The translations under genes and the position numbers were made by a program. The notes under the pieces were generated by a model that was given only the letters and a program-made list of their open reading frames with translations, did no database searches and was not told where the DNA came from. Shown here in pieces: positions 52,401 to 64,000 of a DNA stretch of 64,000 nt. Numbering within the stretch: position 1 is the first letter of the stretch; each line of letters starts with the position of its first letter. This DNA is from Halisarca cf. caerulea (Eukaryota; Porifera; Demospongiae; Chondrillida; Halisarcidae): NCBI GenBank assembly GCA_963170055.1, contig CAUJGJ010000016.1:599501-663500 (forward strand). Reading direction: 5' to 3'.

Positions 52401-54630
52401 TTGGATATGCTGGTACTAATACCAATATTAGGCACTAGCACCGCGCACATTCCCAGTGGACACACATGAAGTTTGTGAAGTGCTGTGGGCGTATTTGTGT
52501 AGTGTTGGATATGCTGGTGCTAATACCAATATTTGGCACTAGCACCACGCACATTCCCAGGGGACACACATAAAGTTTCTGAAGTGCTGTGGGCGTATTA
52601 GTGTAGTGTTGGATATGCTGGTGCTAATACCAATATTTGGCACTAGCACCACGCACATTCCCAGTGGACACACATGACCTTTCTGAAGTGTTGTGGGCGT
52701 ATTTGTGTAGTGTTTGATATGCTGGTGCTAATACCAATATTTGGCACTAGCACCACGCACATTCCCAGTGGACACACATGACCTTTGTGAAGTGCTATGG
52801 GCGTATTTGTGTAGTGTTGTATATGCTGGTGCTAATACCAATATTGGGCACTAGCACCACGCACATTCCCAGTAGACACACATGAAGTTTCTGAAGTGCT
52901 GTGGGCGTACTTGTGTAGTGTTGGATATGCTGGTGCTAATACCAATATTTGGCACTAGCACCACGCACATTCCCAGTGGACACACTTGAAGTTTCTGAAG
53001 TGCTGTGGGCGTATTTGTGTAGTGTTGGATATGCTGGTGCTAATACCAATATTTGGCACTAGCACCACGCACATTCCCAGTAGACACACATGACCTTTCT
53101 GAAGTGCTGTGGGCGTATTTGTGTAGTGTTGGATATGCTGGTGCTAATACCAATATTTGGCACTAGCACCACGCACATTCCCAGTAGACACACGTGAAGT
53201 TTCTGAAGTGCTGTGGGCGTACTTGTGTACTGTTGGATATGCTGGTGCTAATACCAATATTTGGCACTAGCACCACGCACATTCCCAGTGGACACACATG
53301 ACCTTTCTGAAGTGCTGTGGGCGTATTTGTGTAGTGTTGGATATGCTGGTGCTAATACCAATATTTGGCACTAGCTCCACGCACATTCCCAGTGGACACA
53401 CATGACCTTTCTGAAATGCTGTGGGCGTATTTGTGTAGTGTTGGATATGCTGGTGCTAATACCAATATTTGGCACTAGCACCACGCACATTCCTAGTGGA
53501 CACACATGACCTTTCTGAAGTGCTGTGGGCGTATTTGTGTAGTGTTGGATATGCTGGTGCTAATACCAATATTTGGCACTAGCACCACGCACATTCCCAG
53601 TGGACACACATGACCTTTCTGAAGTGCTGTTAGCGTATTTGTGTAGTGTTGGATATGCTGGTGCTAATACTAATATTTGGCACTTGCACCACGCACATTC
53701 CCAGTGGACACACATGAAGTTTCTTAACTACTGTGGGCGTATTTGTGTAATGTTGGATATGCTGGTGCTAATACCAATATTTGGCACTAACACCACGCAC
53801 ATTCCCAGTGGACAAACATGACCTTTCTGAAGTGCTGTGGGCGTATTTGTGCAGTGTTGGATATGCTGGTGCTAATACGAATATTTGGCACTAGCACCAC
53901 GCACATTCCCAGTGGACACACATGAAGTTTCTTAACTACTGTGGGCGTATTTGTGTAATGTTGGATATGCTGGTGCTAATACCAATATTTGGCACTAACA
54001 CCACGCACATTCCCAGTGGACAAACATGACCTTTCTGAAGTGCTGTGGGCGTATTTGTGCAGTGTTGGATATGCTGGTGCTAATGCCAATATTTGGCACT
54101 AGCACCACGCACATTCCCAGTGGACACACATGACCTTTCTGAAGTGCTGTGGGCGTATTTGTGTAGTGTTGGATATGCTGGTGCTAATACCAATATTTGG
54201 CACTAGCACCACGCACATTCCCAGTGGACACACATGAAGTTTCTTTACTACTGTGGGCGTATTTGTGTAGTGTTGGATATGCTGGTGCTAATACCAATAT
54301 TTGGCACTAGCACCACGCACATTCCCAGTGGACACACATGAAGTTTCTTAACTACTGTGGGCGTATTTGTGTAATGTTGGATATGTTGGTGCTAATACCA
54401 ATATTTGGCACTAGCACCACGCACATTCCCAGTAGACACACATGAAGTTTCTGAAGTGCTGTGGGCGTACTTGTGTAGTGTTGGATATGCTGGTGCTAAT
54501 ACCAATATTTGGCACTAGCACCACGCACATTCCCAGTGGACACACATGACCTTTCTGAAGTGCTGTGGGCGTATTTGTGTAGTGTTGGATATGCTGGTAC
54601 TAATACCAATATTAGGCACTAGCACCGCGC
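47345..54630 (+). repeat. CACCGCGCAC-marked HOR of 24, 25 and 21 monomers
   Basis: CCGCGC occurs at 47345, 49841, 52441 and 54625, giving units of 2496, 2600 and 2184 bp. A second marker, CACTTGCACC, is at 48585, 50977, 53681 and 55865. The units run through AATATTGGGC, CAGTAGACACACGTGAAG with GTGTACTG or GTGTAGTG, CTAGCTCCAC, GAAATGCTG, CATTCCTAGTGG, CACTTGCACC, GCACTTTCCC with TTATTAAC, GTGCAATG with ATTTTACAC, and AATGCCAATATT. The third unit lacks the TTATTAAC/ATTTTACAC stretch present in the others. All size changes are multiples of 104 bp. Confidence 0.8.
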
Positions 54631-57600
54631 ACATTCCCAGTGGACACACATGAAGTTTGTGAAGTGCTGTGGGCGTATTTGTGTAGTGTTGGATATGCTG
54701 GTGCTAATACCAATATTTGGCACTAGCACCACGCACATTCCCAGGGGACACACATAAAGTTTCTGAAGTGCTGTGGGCGTATTAGTGTAGTGTTGGATAT
54801 GCTGGTGCTAATACCAATATTTGGCACTAGCACCACGCACATTCCCAGTGGACACACATGACCTTTCTGAAGTGTTGTGGGCGTATTTGTGTAGTGTTTG
54901 ATATGCTGGTGCTAATACCAATATTTGGCACTAGCACCACGCACATTCCCAGTGGACACACATGACCTTTGTGAAGTGCTATGGGCGTATTTGTGTAGTG
55001 TTGTATATGCTGGTGCTAATACCAATATTGGGCACTAGCACCACGCACATTCCCAGTAGACACACATGAAGTTTCTGAAGTGCTGTGGGCGTACTTGTGT
55101 AGTGTTGGATATGCTGGTGCTAATACCAATATTTGGCACTAGCACCACGCACATTCCCAGTGGACACACTTGAAGTTTCTGAAGTGCTGTGGGCGTATTT
55201 GTGTAGTGTTGGATATGCTGGTGCTAATACCAATATTTGGCACTAGCACCACGCACATTCCCAGTAGACACACATGACCTTTCTGAAGTGCTGTGGGCGT
55301 ATTTGTGTAGTGTTGGATATGCTGGTGCTAATACCAATATTTGGCACTAGCACCACGCACATTCCCAGTAGACACACGTGAAGTTTCTGAAGTGCTGTGG
55401 GCGTACTTGTGTACTGTTGGATATGCTGGTGCTAATACCAATATTTGGCACTAGCACCACGCACATTCCCAGTGGACACACATGACCTTTCTGAAGTGCT
55501 GTGGGCGTATTTGTGTAGTGTTGGATATGCTGGTGCTAATACCAATATTTGGCACTAGCTCCACGCACATTCCCAGTGGACACACATGACCTTTCTGAAA
55601 TGCTGTGGGCGTATTTGTGTAGTGTTGGATATGCTGGTGCTAATACCAATATTTGGCACTAGCACCACGCACATTCCTAGTGGACACACATGACCTTTCT
55701 GAAGTGCTGTGGGCGTATTTGTGTAGTGTTGGATATGCTGGTGCTAATACCAATATTTGGCACTAGCACCACGCACATTCCCAGTGGACACACATGACCT
55801 TTCTGAAGTGCTGTGGGCGTATTTGTGTAGTGTTGGATATGCTGGTGCTAATACTAATATTTGGCACTTGCACCACGCACATTCCCAGTGGACACACATG
55901 AAGTTTCTGAAGTGCTGTGGGCGTATTTGTGTAGTGTTGGATATGCTGGTGCTAATACCAATATTTGGCACTAGCACCACGCACTTTCCCAGTGGACACA
56001 CATGAAGTTTATTAACTACTGTGGGCGTATTTTTGTAGTGTTGGATATGCTGGTGCTAATACGAATATTTGGCACTAGCACCACGCACATTCCCAGTGGA
56101 CACACATGAAGTTTCTTAACTTCTGTGGGCGTATTTGTGCAATGTTGGATATGCTGGTGCTAATACCAATATTTTACACTAGCACCACGCACATTCCCAG
56201 TGGACAAACATGACCTTTCTGAAGTGCTGTGGGCGTATTTGTGTAGTGTTGGATATGCTGGTGCTAATGCCAATATTTGGCACTAGCACCACGCACTTTC
56301 CCAGTGGACACACATGAAGTTTATTGACTACTGTGGGCGTATTTTTGTAGTGTTGGATATGCTGGTGCTAATACGAATATTTGGCACTAGCCCCACGCAC
56401 ATTCCCAGTGGACACACATGAAGTTTCTTAACTACTGTGGGCGTATTTGTGTAATGTTGGATATGCTGGTGCTAATACCAATATTTGGCACTAACACCAC
56501 GCACATTCCCAGTGGACAAACATGACCTTTCTGAAGTGCTGTGGGCGTATTTGTGCAGTGTTGGATATGCTGGTGCTAATGCCAATATTTGGCACTAGCA
56601 CCACGCACATTCCCAGTGGACACACATGAATTTTCTTAAGTGCTGTGGGCGTATTTGTGTAGTGTTGGATATGCTGGTGCTAATACCAATATTTGGCACT
56701 AGCACCACGCACATTCCCAGTGGACACACATGAAGTTTCTGAAGTGCTGTGGGCGTATTTGTGTAATGTTGGATATGCTGGTGCTAATACCAATATTTGG
56801 TACAAGCACCACGCACATTCCCAGTGGACACACATGACCTTTCTGAAGTGCTTTGAGCGCATTTGTGTAGTGTTGGATATGCTGGTGCTAATACCAATAT
56901 TTGGTACTAGCACCACGCACATTCCCAGTGGACACACATGAAGTTTCTGAAGTGCTGTGGGCGTATTTGTGTAGTGTTGGATATGCTGGTGCTAATACCA
57001 ATATTTGACACTAGCACCACGCACATTCCCAGTGGACACACATGAATTTTCTGAAGTGCTGTGGGCGTATTTGTGTAGTGTTGGATATGCTGGTGCTAAT
57101 ACCAATATTTGGCACTAGCACCACGCACATTCCCAGAGGACACACATGAAGTTTCTTTACTACTGTGGGCGTATTTGTGTAAAGTTGGATATGCTGGTGC
57201 TAATACCAATATTTGGCACTAGTACCACGCACATTCCCAGTGGACACACATGACCTTTCTGAAGTGCTGTGGGCGTATTTGTGTAGTGTTGGATATGCTG
57301 GTGCTAATACCAATATTTGGCACTAGCACCACGCACATTCCCGGAGGACACACATGAAGTTTCTTTACTACTGTGGGCGTATTTGTGTAATGTTGGATAT
57401 GCTGGTGCTAATACAAGTATTTGGCACTAGCACCACGCACATTCCCAGTGGACACACATGACCTTTCTGAAGTGCTGTGAGCGCATTTGTTTAGTGTTTG
57501 ATATGCTGGTGCTAATACCAATATTTGGCACTAGCACCACGCACATTCCCAGTGGACACACATGACCTTTCTGAAGTGCTGTGAGCGCATTTGTGTAGTG

Positions 57601-60600
57601 TTGGATATGCTGGTGCTAATACCAATATTTGGCACTAGTACATCGCACATTCCCAGATGACACACATGAAGTTTCTTTACTACTGTGGGCGTATTTGTGT
57701 AATGTTGGATATGCTGGTGCTAATACAAATATTTGGCACTAGCACCACGCACATTCCCAGGGGACACACATGAAGTTTCATAAGTGCTGTGGGCGTATTT
57801 GTGTAGTGTTGGATATGCTGGTGCTAATACCAATATTTGGCACTAGCACCACGCACATTCCCAGTGGACACACATGACCTTTCTGAAGTGCTGTGAGCGC
57901 ATTTGTGTAGTGTTGGATATGCTGGTGCTAATACCAATATTTGGCACTAGCACCACGCACATTACCAGAGGACACACATGAAGTTTCATAACTACTGTGG
58001 GCGTATTTGTGTAATGTTGGATATGCTGGTGCTAATACCAATATTTGGCACTAGCGCCACGCACATTCCCAGTGGACACACATGACCTTTCTGAAGTGCT
58101 GTGGGCGTATTTGTGTAGTGTTGGATATGCTGGTGCTAATACCAATATTTGGCACTAACATCACGCACATTCCCAGTGGACACACATGAAGTTTCTGAAG
58201 TGCTGTGGGCGTATTTGTGTAGTGTTGGATATGCTGGTGCTAATACCAATATTTGGCACTAGCACCACGCACATTCCCAGTGGAAACACATGAAGTTTCT
58301 TAACTTCTGTGGGCGTATTTGTGTAATGTTGGATATGCTGGTGCTAATACCAATATTTGGCACTTACACCACGCACATTCCCAGTGGACACACATGAAGT
58401 TTATTAACTACTGTGGGCGTATTTTTGTAGTGTTGGATATGCTGGTGCTAATACCAATATTTGGCACTAGCACCACGCACATTCCCAGTGGACACACATG
58501 ACCTTTCTGTAGTGCTGTGGGCGTATTTGTGTAGTGTTGGATATGCTGGTGCTAATACGAATATTTGGCACTAGCACCACGCACATTCCCAGTGGACACA
58601 CATGAAGTTTCTTAACTACTGTGGGCGTATTTGTGTAATGTTGGATATGCTGGTGCTAATACCAATATTTGGCACTAGCACCACGCACTTTCCCAGTGGA
58701 CACACATGAAGTTTATTGACTACTGTGGGCGGATTTTTGTAGTGTTGGATATGCTGGTGCTAATACGAATATTTGGCACTAGCACCACGCACATTCCCAG
58801 TGGACACACATGAAGTTTCTTAACTACTGTGGGCGTATTTGTGTAATGTTGGATATGCTGGTGCTAATACCAATATTTGGCACTAACACCACGCACATTC
58901 CCAGTGGACAAACATGACCTTTCTGAAGTGCTGTGGGCGTATTTGTGCAGTGTTGGATATGCTGGTGCTAATGCCAATATTTGGCACTAGCACCACGCAC
59001 ATTCCCAGTGGACACACATGACCTTTCTGAAGTGCTGTGGGCGTATTTGTGTAGTGTTGGATATGCTGGTGCTAATACCAATATTTGGCACTAGCACCAC
59101 GCACATTCCCAGTGGACACACATGAAGTTTCTTTACTACTGTGGGCGTATTTGTGTAGTGTTGGATATGCTGGTGCTAATACCAATATTTGGCACTAGCA
59201 CCACGCACATTCCCAGTGGACACACATGAAGTTTCTTAACTACTGTGGGCGTATTTGTGTAATGTTGGATATGTTGGTGCTAATACCAATATTTGGCACT
59301 AGCACCACGCACATTCCCAGTAGACACACATGAAGTTTCTGAAGTGCTGTGGGCGTACTTGTGTAGTGTTGGATATGCTGGTGCTAATACCAATATTTGG
59401 CACTAGCACCACGCACATTCCCAGTGGACACACATGACCTTTCTGAAGTGCTGTGGGCGTATTTGTGTAGTGTTGGATATGCTGGTACTAATACCAATAT
59501 TAGGCACTAGCACCGCGCACATTCCCAGTGGACACACATGACCTTTCTGAAGTGTTGTGGGCGTATTTGTGTAGTGTTTGATATGCTGGTGCTAATACCA
59601 ATATTTGGCACTAGCACCACGCACATTCCCAGTGGACACACATGACCTTTGTGAAGTGCTATGGGCGTATTTGTGTAGTGTTGTATATGCTGGTGCTAAT
59701 ACCAATATTGGGCACTAGCACCACGCACATTCCCAGTAGACACACATGACCTTTCTGAAGTGCTGTGGGCGTACTTGTGTAGTGTTGGATATGCTGGTGC
59801 TAATACCAATATTTGGCACTAGCACCACGCACATTCCCAGTGGACACACTTGAAGTTTCTGAAGTGCTGTGGGCGTATTTGTGTAGTGTTGGATATGCTG
59901 GTGCTAATACCAATATTTGGCACTAGCACCACGCACATTCCCAGTAGACACACATGACCTTTCTGAAGTGCTGTGGGCGTATTTGTGTAGTGTTGGATAT
60001 GCTGGTGCTAATACCAATATTTGGCACTAGCACCACGCACATTCCCAGTAGACACACGTGAAGTTTCTGAAGTGCTGTGGGCGTACTTGTGTAGTGTTGG
60101 ATATGCTGGTGCTAATACCAATATTTGGCACTAGCACCACGCACATTCCCAGTGGACACACATGACCTTTCTGAAGTGCTGTGGGCGTATTTGTGTAGTG
60201 TTGGATATGCTGGTGCTAATACCAATATTTGGCACTAGCTCCACGCACATTCCCAGTGGACACACATGACCTTTCTGAAATGCTGTGGGCGTATTTGTGT
60301 AGTGTTGGATATGCTGGTGCTAATACCAATATTTGGCACTAGCACCACGCACATTCCTAGTGGACACACATGACCTTTCTGAAGTGCTGTGGGCGTATTT
60401 GTGTAGTGTTGGATATGCTGGTGCTAATACCAATATTTGGCACTAGCACCACGCACATTCCCAGTGGACACACATGACCTTTCTGAAGTGCTGTGGGCGT
60501 ATTTGTGTAGTGTTGGATATGCTGGTGCTAATACTAATATTTGGCACTTGCACCACGCACATTCCCAGTGGACACACATGAAGTTTCTGAAGTGCTGTGG

Positions 60601-62600
60601 GCGTATTTGTGTAGTGTTGGATATGCTGGTGCTAATACCAATATTTGGCACTAGCACCACGCACTTTCCCAGTGGACACACATGAAGTTTATTAACTACT
60701 GTGGGCGTATTTTTGTAGTGTTGGATATGCTGGTGCTAATACGAATATTTGGCACTAGCACCACGCACATTCCCAGTGGACACACATGAAGTTTCTTAAC
60801 TTCTGTGGGCGTATTTGTGCAATGTTGGATTTGCTGGTGCTAATACCAATATTTTACACTAGCACCACGCACATTCCCAGTGGACAAACATGACCTTTCT
60901 GAAGTGCTGTGGGCGTATTTGTGTAGTGTTGGATATGCTGGTGCTAATGCCAATATTTGGCACTAGCACCACGCACTTTCCCAGTGGACACACATGAAGT
61001 TTATTGACTACTGTGGGCGTATTTTTGTAGTGTTGGATATGCTGGTGCTAATACGAATATTTGGCACTAGCACCACGCACATTCCCAGTGGACACACATG
61101 AAGTTTCTTAACTACTGTGGGCGTATTTGTGTAATGTTGGATATGCTGGTGCTAATACCAATATTTGGCACTAACACCACGCACATTCCCAGTGGACAAA
61201 CATGACCTTTCTGAAGTGCTGTGGGCGTATTTGTGCAGTGTTGGATATGCTGGTGCTAATGCCAATATTTGGCACTAGCACCACGCACATTCCCAGTGGA
61301 CACACATGAATTTTCTTAAGTGCTGTGGGCGTATTTGTGTAGTGTTGGATATGCTGGTGCTAATACCAATATTTGGCACTAGCACCACGCACATTCCCAG
61401 TGGACACACATGAAGTTTCTGAAGTGCTGTGGGCGTATTTGTGTAATGTTGGATATGCTGGTGCTAATACCAATATTTGGTACAAGCACCACGCACATTC
61501 CCAGTGGACACACATGACCTTTCTGAAGTGCTTTGAGCGCATTTGTGTAGTGTTGGATATGCTGGTGCTAATACCAATATTTGGTACTAGCACCACGCAC
61601 ATTCCCAGTGGACACACATGAAGTTTCTGAAGTGCTGTGGGCGTATTTGTGTAGTGTTGGATATGCTGGTGCTAATACCAATATTTGACACTAGCACCAC
61701 GCACATTCCCAGTGGACACACATGAATTTTCTGAAGTGCTGTGGGCGTATTTGTGTAGTGTTGGATATGCTGGTGCTAATACCAATATTTGGCACTAGCA
61801 CCACGCACATTCCCAGAGGACACACATGAAGTTTCTTTACTACTGTGGGCGTATTTGTGTAATGTTGGATATGCTGGTGCTAATACCAATATTTGGCACT
61901 AGTACCACGCACATTCCCAGTGGACACACATGACCTTTCTGAAGTGCTGTGGGCGTATTTGTGTAGTGTTGGATATGCTGGTGCTAATACCAATATTTGG
62001 CACTAGCACCACGCACATTCCCGGAGGACACACATGAAGTTTCTTTACTACTGTGGGCGTATTTGTGTAATGTTGGATATGCTGGTGCTAATACAAGTAT
62101 TTGGCACTAGCACCACGCACATTCCCAGTGGACACACATGACCTTTCTGAAGTGCTGTGAGCGCATTTGTTTAGTGTTTGATATGCTGGTGCTAATACCA
62201 ATATTTGGCAATAGCACCACGCACATTCCCAGTGGACACACATGACCTTTCTGAAGTGCTGTGAGCGCATTTGTGTAGTGTTGGATATGCTGGTGCTAAT
62301 ACCAATATTTGGCACTAGTACATCGCACATTCCCAGATGACACACATGAAGTTTCTTTACTACTGTGGGCGTATTTGTGTAATGTTGGATATGCTGGTGC
62401 TAATACAAATATTTGGCACTAGCACCACGCACATTCCCAGGGGACACACATGAAGTTTCATAAGTGCTGTGGGCGTATTTGTGTAGTGTTGGATATGCTG
62501 GTGCTAATACCAATATTTGGCACTAGCACCACGCACATTCCCAGTGGACACACATGACCTTTCTGAAGTGCTGTGAGCGCATTTGTGTAGTGTTGGATAT
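53865..62600 (+). repeat. Large segmental repeat, 4056 and 3848 bp copies
   Basis: 53865-57920 (39 monomers) recurs at 58753-62600 (37 monomers). The offset is 4888 bp up to the CACCGCGCAC monomer (54625/59513) and 4680 bp afterwards, because the second copy lacks two monomers, the TTTGTGAAG and CATAAAG ones at about 54630-54840. Differences I saw are GAAG/GACC (55068/59748), GTACTG/GTAGTG (near 55411/60091), ATATGCTG/ATTTGCTG (near 56150/60830), CCCCACG/CACCACG (56392/61072), AAAGTTGG/AATGTTGG (57181/61861) and ACTAGC/AATAGC (57531/62211). This is only a few per 3.8 kb, so the event is recent. Confidence 0.85.
57921..58544 (+). repeat. 6-monomer block repeated at 63329-63952
   Basis: Six monomers recur at an offset of 5408 bp (52 monomers). 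They are CAGAGGAC with CATAACTACTG, a GACCTTTCTG monomer, CTAACATCACGC, GGAAACAC with CTTAACTTCTG, CACTTACACC with TTATTAACTACTG and GTATTTTTG, and GACCTTTCTGTAGTG. Differences seen are ATTACC/ATTCCC (57961), AGCGCC/AGCACC (58055) and CTAATACC/CTAGTACC (near 58243/63651). The match stops at 58545, where AATACGAATATT faces AATACCAATATT. Confidence 0.83.
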
Positions 62601-63328
62601 GCTGGTGCTAATACCAATATTTGGCACTAGCACCACGCACATTCCCAGATGACACACATGAAGTTTCTTTACTACTGTGGGCGTATTTGTGTAATGTTTG
62701 ATATGCTGGTGCTAATACAAATATTTGGCACTAGCACCACGCACATTCCCAGGGGACACACATGAAGTTTCATAAGTGCTGTTGGCGTATTTGTGTAATG
62801 TTGGATATGCTGGTGCGAATACCAATATTTGGTACTAGCACCACGCACATTCCCAGTGGACACACATGAATTTTCTGAAGTGCTGTGGGCGTATTTGTGT
62901 AGTGTTGGATATGCTGGTGCTAATACCAATATTTGGCACTAGCACCACGCACATTCCCAGTGGACACACATGAAGTTTCTGAAGTGCTGTGGGCGTATTT
63001 GTGTAGTGTTGGATATGCTGGTGCTAATACCAATATTTGGCACTAACACCACGCACATTCCCAGTGGACACACATGACCTTTCTGAAGTGCTGTGAGCGC
63101 ATTTGTGTAGTGTTGGATATGCTGGTGCTAATACCAATATTTGGCACTAGCACATCGCACATTCCCAGATGACACACATGAAGTTTCTTTACTACTGTGG
63201 GCGTATTTGTGTATTGTTGGATATGCTGGTGCTAATACAAATATTTGGCACTAGCACCACGCACATTCCCAGGGGACACACATGAAGTTTCATAAGTGCT
63301 GTGGGCGTATTTGTGTAGTGTTGGATAT
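62601..63328 (+). repeat. Seven-monomer expansion unique to the second segmental copy
   Basis: Between the two parts that match 53.9-58.5 kb, the right-hand copy holds about seven monomers with no counterpart in the left one. They are further copies of local types: CCAGATGACAC with CTTTACTACTG at 62646 and 63166 (also 62334), then AATACAAATATTTGG with CCAGGGGACAC and TTTCATAAGTGCTG. Spacings are 312 and 520 bp. This looks like local reamplification after the large segmental duplication. Confidence 0.75.
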
Positions 63329-63952
63329 GCTGGTGCTAATACCAATATTTGGCACTAGCACCACGCACATTCCCAGAGGACACACATGAAGTTTCATAAC
63401 TACTGTGGGCGTATTTGTGTAATGTTGGATATGCTGGTGCTAATACCAATATTTGGCACTAGCACCACGCACATTCCCAGTGGACACACATGACCTTTCT
63501 GAAGTGCTGTGGGCGTATTTGTGTAGTGTTGGATATGCTGGTGCTAATACCAATATTTGGCACTAACATCACGCACATTCCCAGTGGACACACATGAAGT
63601 TTCTGAAGTGCTGTGGGCGTATTTGTGTAGTGTTGGATATGCTGGTGCTAGTACCAATATTTGGCACTAGCACCACGCACATTCCCAGTGGAAACACATG
63701 AAGTTTCTTAACTTCTGTGGGCGTATTTGTGTAATGTTGGATATGCTGGTGCTAATACCAATATTTGGCACTTACACCACGCACATTCCCAGTGGACACA
63801 CATGAAGTTTATTAACTACTGTGGGCGTATTTTTGTAGTGTTGGATATGCTGGTGCTAATACCAATATTTGGCACTAGCACCACGCACATTCCCAGTGGA
63901 CACACATGACCTTTCTGTAGTGCTGTGGGCGTATTTGTGTAGTGTTGGATAT

Positions 63953-64000
63953 GCTGGTGCTAATACCAATATTTGGCACTAGGACCACGCGCATTCCTAG
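63953..64000 (+). repeat. Partial monomer at window end
   Basis: The last 48 bases start a 616th monomer and carry CTAGGACCACG, CGCGCATTC and CCTAG. Single elements occur elsewhere (CTAGGACC at 19.6-25.3 and 31.8 kb; CATTCCTAG at 45-60 kb), but I saw this combination only here. The array therefore continues beyond the window, perhaps into another HOR domain. Confidence 0.8.

Larger units (their letters stand above)
1..64000 (+). repeat. 104-bp satellite array, ~615 head-to-tail monomers
   Basis: The same 104-bp unit runs from the first to the last base with no interruption. Starting each unit at GCTGGTG, 615 complete monomers end at 63952 and a 48-base partial monomer closes the window. All units I followed read in the same direction; no inversion, foreign insertion, transposon or unique spacer was seen. 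Monomers mostly differ from each other at a handful of positions. No coding gene is supported: short open frames occur on both strands, but they are the monomer read in successive frames and repeat identically wherever the local HOR repeats. The scale and homogeneity are typical of eukaryotic centromeric or heterochromatic satellite. That location is an inference, and the family is not one I recognise. Confidence 0.98.

Noticed and set aside
1..64000. CRISPR array
   Set aside because: The whole 104-bp unit repeats with scattered substitutions; there is no short constant repeat alternating with unrelated spacers and no cas gene.
1..64000. Transposon-derived tandem repeat or mobile element insertion
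   Set aside because: No terminal repeats, target-site duplications, reverse transcriptase or transposase similarity, or break of the 104-bp period was seen.
1..64000. Telomeric repeats near the GT-rich half
   Set aside because: The GT-rich half lacks any TTAGGG-like or other short tandem unit; it is part of the fixed 104-bp monomer.

Overview
The whole window is one uninterrupted tandem satellite array. The monomer is 104 bp (46% GC in the consensus 1247-1350) and every copy I followed lies in the same orientation. If each monomer is started at its GCTGGTG, base 1 begins monomer 1 and base 63953 begins monomer 616. That makes 615 complete copies in 63,952 bp, or 615 x 104 minus 8. I located exactly eight monomers with a 1-bp deletion, so the net length is fully explained. 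I see no gene, tRNA, rRNA, transposon, telomere repeat, CRISPR array or unique DNA. Array edges are not reached at either end. Tens of kilobases of pure satellite point to a eukaryotic chromosome (centromeric, pericentromeric, subtelomeric or other heterochromatin). I do not recognise the family and cannot name the species.

Each monomer has a fairly constant core, about positions 97-104 and 1-58. The core holds a 33-bp near-palindrome, a CCAAT, two overlapping CA-rich blocks and one of the two CpGs. A second part, about positions 59-95, is variable. It exists in a few linked versions: GAAG or GACC after CACAT; CTGAAGTGCTG, CTTAACTTCTG, CTTAACTACTG, CTTTACTACTG or CATAACTACTG; and GTGTAGTG, GTGTAATG or ATTGAAGTG.

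The order of variants shows layered higher-order repeats (HORs). Region by region: 1-1038 is a 5-mer HOR (519 bp, two copies). 1039-3222 is a 7-mer HOR (728 bp, three copies). 1975-7590 is a 27-mer block (2808 bp) in tandem duplicate. 6447-19547 is a macro-duplication of 7590 and 5511 bp, whose first copy contains a tandem 20-mer (2080 bp) duplication. 18821-25576 is a 33-mer repeat (3430 bp) with an 11-mer (1143 bp) duplication inside. 25785-28904 is a 15-mer (1560 bp) duplicate, with 8-mer (832 bp) spacing continuing to about 31.5 kb. 32545-41176 is a different variant family (GAGCGCATTTG, CCAGAGGAC, AATACAAGTATT) with 6-mer and 14-mer blocks. 41177-53864 is a third family marked by CACCGCGCAC and AATATTGGGC, in units of 13-26 monomers. 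53865-57920 recurs at 58753-62600 (4680-bp offset), followed by a 7-monomer expansion and a further repeat at 63329-63952.

No genes act together here. What the window records is repeated unequal exchange or segmental amplification at several scales, always in exact register with the 104-bp monomer. The most distinctive internal element is the palindrome: read on the minus strand it would form a 15-bp RNA stem with a 3-nt loop in nearly every monomer.
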